From Flavobacteriales bacterium UBA7519 (GTDB taxonomy: Bacteria; Bacteroidota; Bacteroidia; Flavobacteriales; Weeksellaceae), in contig DLND01000170.1 in assembly GCA_002476905.1 (NCBI GenBank), forward strand, positions 15,062 through 24,371: a stretch of DNA of 9,310 bases. The letters are read 5' to 3'. This document shows positions 6,208 to 9,310 of the stretch, piece after piece. Within the stretch, counting starts at the first letter, position 1. Each line of letters starts with the position of its first letter. The notes under the pieces are model-generated. The model was not told where the DNA came from and made no database searches. It saw nothing but the letters and a program-made list of their open reading frames with translations. The position numbers and the translations under genes are program-made.

Positions 6208-6804
6208 ATGGCATTCGAATTACCAAAATTAGCTTATTCGTACGATGCGTTGGAACCAACAATCGATGCGAAAACAATGGAAATCCACCACACTAAGCAC
6301 CACCAAGCTTATGTGGATAATCTTAATAATGCAATTGCAGGAACAGATCTTGAAGGAAAATCTCTTGAAGAAATCCAAAAAACAGGTACAGATAAAGCAG
6401 CCGTGAGAAATAACGGAGGCGGACATTTTAACCACTCACTTTTCTGGGAACTTTTGACTCCAGGCGGAAGCAAAGAGCCGGTTGGAAACGTGAAAGCTGA
6501 AATCGAGAAAATCGGTGGTTTTGAAAAATTCAAAGAAGATTTTTCTAACGCTGCTAAAACTAGATTCGGTTCTGGTTGGGCTTGGTTAGTGAAAAATTCT
6601 GACGGTTCTGTGGTTGTTTCTTCCACACCAAACCAGGATAATCCACTGATGCCTGTTGCGGATGTTCAGGGAACTCCAATCTTGGGTATTGATGTTTGGG
6701 AACACGCTTATTACCTAAAATATCAGAACAAAAGACCAGATTATGTTGCCGCTTTTTTTGATGTAATCAACTGGGATAAAGTGGAAGAGCTTTATAATAA
6801 ATAG
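6208..6804 (+). CDS. sodA: Superoxide dismutase, Fe/Mn family, Mn-type signature
   Basis: The enzyme converts superoxide to oxygen and hydrogen peroxide. The 198-residue protein has no signal peptide, so it is cytoplasmic. The four metal ligands are His27 (M-E-I-H-H-T-K-H-H), His76 (F-N-H-S-L-F-W), Asp162 and His166 (D-V-W-E-H-A-Y-Y). Metal preference can be judged from the second-shell Gln. Here Gly72 takes the place of the FeSOD Gln in N-N-x-x-Q, and the Gln lies in N-Q-D-N-P-L (Gln143), as in E. coli MnSOD. This favours manganese, although cambialistic use of iron cannot be ruled out. The gene has its own promoter, diverges from sufS and ends at a strong hairpin, so it is monocistronic. 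Confidence 0.96.
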   Translation: MAFELPKLAYSYDALEPTIDAKTMEIHHTKHHQAYVDNLNNAIAGTDLEGKSLEEIQKTGTDKAAVRNNGGGHFNHSLFWELLTPGGSKEPVGNVKAEIEKIGGFEKFKEDFSNAAKTRFGSGWAWLVKNSDGSVVVSSTPNQDNPLMPVADVQGTPILGIDVWEHAYYLKYQNKRPDYVAAFFDVINWDKVEELYNK

Positions 6805-6835
6805 ACTTAAAGATTCTAGAAACTAGATAACAGAC

Positions 6836-6867
6836 AAAACCACCAAATTTTTGGTGGTTTTTTTTTT
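6836..6867 (+). terminator. Strong terminator of sodA, partly shared with the convergent DUF4126 gene
   Basis: An 11-bp perfect stem, AAAACCACCAA (6836-6846) with TTGGTGGTTTT (6851-6861), has a 4-nt loop. The right arm runs into an unbroken T tract from 6858 to 6867. The tract overlaps the stop codon of the convergent gene (TAA at 6868-6866 on the minus strand). In the minus direction only four Us follow the stem, so it should work mainly for sodA and less well for the other strand. Confidence 0.92.
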
Positions 6868-7459
6868 ATGGATTATCAATAGCTGTATTTCTGATTTTTC
6901 GCCAGATTTTTCGTCCGAAAATAATAACTAAAATCAAAAGAGCTAATGCCAATATGAAAGCAATAACCGGTAAAAAGATTGAGAGAACAGACATCAATCC
7001 AGCTCCGGCTGTTTCTGTTGTAGCAATGACGTTATTACCTATTCCTGCAGTAGTTGCGGTAGAAGCGGCACGTGTTCCAGCAAACCCTGCTGCTATGGTT
7101 GCTGCCGTTCCTCCGCCTGCAATGATTGCTAAAGCCCATTGTGGAAATGTACCCAGCTCTATAAACTGACTTGCAAAAAGAACAGAGCCAGCTACTGTTG
7201 CGAGTGGAACAGTTACGGTATCTAGAAAATTATCAACCACGGGAATGTAGTAAGCCAGAATTTCTACTAGTGTTGCGACGCCTGTTACAATGAGTGTGGG
7301 CAGTCCAGACAACCATTGGAAGTTATCATTCATAGGAATCCAGCCAAGGTAGGAGGCAAGACTCACGGCAAACAAAGGTAAAAAAACACGAAAACCTGAT
7401 GCCGCTGCAAGACCGATTCCAATGAAGGAACTCAGGATGTAAGGTAAAATATCACTCAT
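6866..7459 (-). CDS. DUF4126 family membrane protein, function unknown
   Basis: A 197-residue hydrophobic protein. Likely membrane segments are about 10-38, 52-73, 84-100, 107-127 and 153-181, followed by a basic tail (R-K-I-W-R-K-I-R, 183-190) that should face the cytoplasm. The opening G-L-A-A-A-S-G-F-R-V-F-L-P-L (16-29) and the small-residue stretch around 114-152, rich in Gly, Ala and Thr (G-G-G-T-A-A, then A-A-G-F-A-G-T-R-A-A-S-T-A-T-T), are what I associate with DUF4126. No role is established for this family and no catalytic motif is visible. The gene follows rnpA on the same strand after a 43-nt gap that holds a perfect hairpin reaching the start codon (see 7458-7490). The ATG is at 7459. 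Confidence 0.8.
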   Translation of the reverse strand: MSDILPYILSSFIGIGLAAASGFRVFLPLFAVSLASYLGWIPMNDNFQWLSGLPTLIVTGVATLVEILAYYIPVVDNFLDTVTVPLATVAGSVLFASQFIELGTFPQWALAIIAGGGTAATIAAGFAGTRAASTATTAGIGNNVIATTETAGAGLMSVLSIFLPVIAFILALALLILVIIFGRKIWRKIRNTAIDNP

Positions 7460-7490
7460 TTGTAATTTTTATAAGATTAAAATTACAAAT
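7458..7490 (-). promoter_or_regulatory. Perfect 12-bp hairpin between rnpA and DUF4126, touching the start codon
   Basis: ATTTGTAATTTT (7458-7469) and AAAATTACAAAT (7479-7490) are exact reverse complements around a 9-nt loop. On the minus-strand mRNA the stem starts 13 nt after the rnpA stop and its second arm ends in the first two bases of the DUF4126 ATG. No U-tract follows on either strand, so a classic terminator is unlikely. A role in limiting ribosome access or in processing the polycistronic mRNA is inferred from position. Confidence 0.55.
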
Positions 7491-7502
7491 TAAAAAAGAA
7501 TA

Positions 7503-7874
7503 TTATCTCGTTTTCTTTTTACAAAGTTCAAGGAAATTCTTTTCCAAATCTGAGTAATGTTCAGGCATTTCCTTGGAGACCCAAAATAACATAGCCAAAG
7601 ATTTCTCTCCAAACGCTTCTTTATATAAGGATTTATTAAGTCTGTAAGCCTCTCTGAGTAAGCGTTTTAAACGATTCCTATCCACGGCCTTTTTAAAGAA
7701 TTTTTTAGATACGGATACTCCCGTTTTGTGGCTGTCTAAAGTGGCTGTATCATTTGGAGTTAGATAAATAATCCTGATATTATCCACAGAAAGCCATTTC
7801 CCCTTTTTAAATAAAAGGTCGATATCTGATTTTTTTTTCAGCTTTTCTTGTTTCGGAAATCCGTGCTGTTTCAA
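7503..7874 (-). CDS. rnpA: Ribonuclease P protein component
   Basis: RnpA is the small basic protein that helps the catalytic RNase P RNA bind and cut the 5' leader of pre-tRNAs. The 123-residue protein is of normal length and strongly basic. It has the family's RNR signature region K-A-V-D-R-N-R-L-K-R-L-L-R-E-A-Y-R (62-78) and the typical opening F-P-K-Q-E-K-L-K-K-K-S-D-I-D-L-L-F-K-K-G (6-25). The start codon is TTG (7874-7872); no in-frame ATG or GTG exists upstream before a stop, and the next Met residues are too far inside. It begins 1 nt after the tcdA stop, which points to translational coupling. The usual partner rpmH is not next to it. The RNase P RNA gene is not in this window. Confidence 0.93.
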   Translation of the reverse strand: MKQHGFPKQEKLKKKSDIDLLFKKGKWLSVDNIRIIYLTPNDTATLDSHKTGVSVSKKFFKKAVDRNRLKRLLREAYRLNKSLYKEAFGEKSLAMLFWVSKEMPEHYSDLEKNFLELCKKKTR

Positions 7875-7875
7875 A

Positions 7876-8604
7876 TTAATTTTTTCTTCTTGTTAGATAA
7901 TTGATGACTTCTGCAGCAGCGTACAATCCAAAAATGGCTGGAATAAAACTAATGGTTCCATAAAAAGATTTTTTAAAGTTGCTTCCATCCGTTAGTTTCA
8001 GGCTGTTTTCGTCTTGTAGTTCTGTCGAGAATACACACCTAAAACCTTTAGTGATTCCTTCTTTTTTCAATCTTTTTCTTACCTGCTTGGCAAGCAAACA
8101 ATTGTTTGTTTTTTGCAGGTCTCGTACCATTACTTTACTCGGATCCGATTTTCCGCCGGCGCCCATAGAAGAAACGAGTTTAATTTTGTGTCGTCTGCAG
8201 GTTTTTATAAGCGTCAGTTTTGGGGTGAGAGAATCTATGCAGTCTAGCACGTAATCAAATTTTTCTGATTTTATGAGCTCTTCCATTCTTTCTGGCTCCA
8301 GAAACTCGTTGATTTTTGTAAGCTTAAGTTCTGGATTAATGTCGATCAGTCTGTCTCCGACCAATTCCACTTTATGCTGTCCAATTGTAGAATGTAATGC
8401 AGGTAGCTGTCTGTTGATATTGGTAATATCCACCACGTCACCGTCTGCAATGATCATCGTTCCGATTCCGGCTCTTGCAAGAAATTCTGCAGCAAAAGAA
8501 CCAACTCCCCCTAATCCCACAACCAGGACTTTTGCATTTTGCAATCTTTCTAATCCTTCATTTTTTATAAGCAGCTCTGTACGCTCCAGCCAGTATTTAT
8601 CCAT
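7876..8604 (-). CDS. tcdA: tRNA threonylcarbamoyladenosine dehydratase (E1-like)
   Basis: TcdA uses ATP to cyclise t6A at position 37 of ANN-decoding tRNAs into ct6A. The 242-residue protein is a ThiF/MoeB/HesA-type E1-like fold. It has the nucleotide-binding G-L-G-G-V-G (30-35), A-D-G-D (53-56) and N-I-N-R-Q (62-66), the D-C-I-D-S segment (121-125), S-M-G-A-G-G-K (146-152) and V-F-S-T-E (191-195). The last two are typical of TcdA. The CxxC zinc pairs of MoeB and ThiF are missing, which argues against those two. The chosen ATG (8604) gives the family opening M-D-K-Y-W-L-E-R-T-E-L-L. An upstream in-frame start at 8655 would add 17 residues lying within the tatD gene and is rejected. It overlaps the tatD stop by 8 nt (8597-8604), so translation is probably coupled. 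Confidence 0.9.
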   Translation of the reverse strand: MDKYWLERTELLIKNEGLERLQNAKVLVVGLGGVGSFAAEFLARAGIGTMIIADGDVVDITNINRQLPALHSTIGQHKVELVGDRLIDINPELKLTKINEFLEPERMEELIKSEKFDYVLDCIDSLTPKLTLIKTCRRHKIKLVSSMGAGGKSDPSKVMVRDLQKTNNCLLAKQVRKRLKKEGITKGFRCVFSTELQDENSLKLTDGSNFKKSFYGTISFIPAIFGLYAAAEVINYLTRRKN

Positions 8605-9220
8605 TATGTCGAATATTGCCAAGATTTTCCCACATTTGATTCTTAAGATTTTCAACAGAAACAGATCTAACTTCGGCTACTTTTTCATATAAATTTTGTA
8701 TGCTGAAATCCGAATTGTCTGTTTCCAAAAACAACCTGTCTATGGGAATATTTCTGATAATTTTTTGCAAAGATAAACTTTCCAAAGCTGCCCTTCCAAA
8801 ACTGAGATAAAAACCAGAATTCAGAAGTTCTTCCGCAATCGTTTCTTTCTTATTGAATCCGTGGATAATTAATGGGATTTTAGCTTTTTTGAAATGTAGA
8901 ATCTGTGAAAAACGTCTCACACAATGGATGATTACAGGTTTTCTTACTTCTTCTGCCCAAGATAAATGAGCATGGAATACTTCATTCTGCAGTTTTTCAT
9001 CAACTGTAATTAATCCGTCCAGCCCGCACTCGCCTACTGCAATACAGTTTTTATCTGACGTTTTTTTTTTAATTTCTTCAAAATCTGACTTCCAGTTTTG
9101 TGTAATATCTTTAGGATGTATTCCTGCTGAAAACATAGTATCTGGAATGGCTTCTAGATGATTAAGATTATATATTCCCTGCTTAATCTGTTTATGATGA
9201 TGAAAATCTAGAAAATCCAT
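8597..9220 (-). CDS. TatD family metal-dependent hydrolase (putative DNase)
   Basis: TatD proteins are TIM-barrel metallohydrolases of the amidohydrolase superfamily; characterised members have DNase or 3'-5' exonuclease activity. All expected metal sites are visible: H-x-H as His7/His9 (D-F-H-H-H), G-I-H-P (33-36), Glu64 in V-G-E-C-G-L-D, His99 in V-I-I-H-C, His120 in I-I-H-G-F, and Asp168 in L-E-T-D-N-S. At 207 residues it is shorter than E. coli TatD or YcfH (about 260), with no core motif lost. The H-G-F-N segment replaces the common H-C-F-S. The start at 9220 places H-x-H where the family has it; an ATG at 9256 would add 12 hydrophobic residues and is rejected. It is first in the tatD-tcdA-rnpA-DUF4126 cluster. 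Which TatD subfamily it belongs to, and its substrate, remain open. Confidence 0.88.
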   Translation of the reverse strand: MDFLDFHHHKQIKQGIYNLNHLEAIPDTMFSAGIHPKDITQNWKSDFEEIKKKTSDKNCIAVGECGLDGLITVDEKLQNEVFHAHLSWAEEVRKPVIIHCVRRFSQILHFKKAKIPLIIHGFNKKETIAEELLNSGFYLSFGRAALESLSLQKIIRNIPIDRLFLETDNSDFSIQNLYEKVAEVRSVSVENLKNQMWENLGNIRHNG

Positions 9221-9223
9221 AGT

Positions 9224-9231
9224 CAAATATA
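9224..9231 (-). promoter_or_regulatory. Possible -7 box before the tatD-tcdA-rnpA cluster
   Basis: On the minus strand 9231-9224 reads TATATTTG, an exact TAnnTTTG match only 3 nt before the tatD ATG. A start site 5-8 nt downstream would fall on or next to the ATG, implying a leaderless or nearly leaderless mRNA. No TTG lies at the right distance upstream, so chance is a real possibility. The remaining 9232-9310 is AT-rich with no other feature seen. Confidence 0.25.
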
Positions 9232-9310
9232 AAAAGTTTAAATTAAATAAAAACATTTTGAGATGAATTAACTCATTGACTTTCTTTTAAACCCAAATCA
9301 CGCAGTTGAA

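Noticed and set aside
6229..6626. Open minus-strand frames inside sodA
   Set aside because: They are antisense to a fully conserved enzyme, with no promoter and no family motif.
8605..8655. Longer N-terminus of tcdA from 8655
   Set aside because: The extra 17 residues overlap the conserved end of tatD, and family similarity begins at M-D-K-Y-W (8604).
9221..9256. Longer N-terminus of the TatD-like protein from 9256
   Set aside because: It adds 12 residues before the metal-binding H-x-H, which normally sits within the first ten residues.
1..9310. CRISPR arrays, tRNA or rRNA genes, insertion sequences, toxin-antitoxin or phage-defence genes
   Set aside because: I saw no spaced direct-repeat array, tRNA cloverleaf, transposase or defence-type domain. 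Nearly all coding capacity is explained by housekeeping families.

Overview
This is an ordinary chromosomal housekeeping segment from a low-GC member of the Bacteroidetes, most likely the Flavobacteriia and close to Chryseobacterium. That assignment is an inference. It rests on protein character, AT-rich intergenic DNA, the lack of Shine-Dalgarno sequences before most starts, and matches to the flavobacterial promoter form TTG-N17-23-TAnnTTTG, the clearest being upstream of the superoxide dismutase gene.

Layout. Positions 1-860 (+) hold the 3' end of cdsA and all of a short-type psd, two steps of phosphatidylethanolamine synthesis, closed by a strong terminator at 878-907. Positions 1019-1813 (+) encode an exported alpha/beta hydrolase with its own promoter. 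It converges on lon (2035-4437, -), whose terminator lies at 1981-2010. Upstream of lon on the same strand, separated by a terminator, is sufS (4636-5856, -). A 351-bp divergent region (5857-6207) separates sufS from a Mn-type superoxide dismutase gene (6208-6804, +). That region holds a 7-bp tandem repeat array, a structured intergenic element of about 105 bp and two candidate promoters. sodA converges on a minus-strand cluster that reads, in transcription order, tatD-like nuclease (9220-8597), tcdA (8604-7876), rnpA (7874-7503) and a DUF4126 membrane protein (7459-6866). The first three are overlapping or 1 nt apart and look like one operon for nucleic-acid processing and modification.

How the genes relate. 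CdsA makes CDP-diacylglycerol and Psd makes phosphatidylethanolamine, with the intervening synthase outside the window. Lon, SufS and SodA are stress and protein/cofactor maintenance functions. SufS and SodA share one divergent control region, which fits linked handling of oxidative damage to Fe-S clusters, but no shared operator was proven. TatD, TcdA and RnpA act on DNA/RNA, on the t6A37 base of tRNA and on tRNA 5' ends.

No mobile element, CRISPR array, tRNA or rRNA was seen, and I found no convincing new multi-gene system. The points worth a second look are non-coding: the structured element and heptad repeats upstream of sufS, a near-palindromic box just upstream of lon, and a perfect 12-bp hairpin that reaches into the start codon of the DUF4126 gene.
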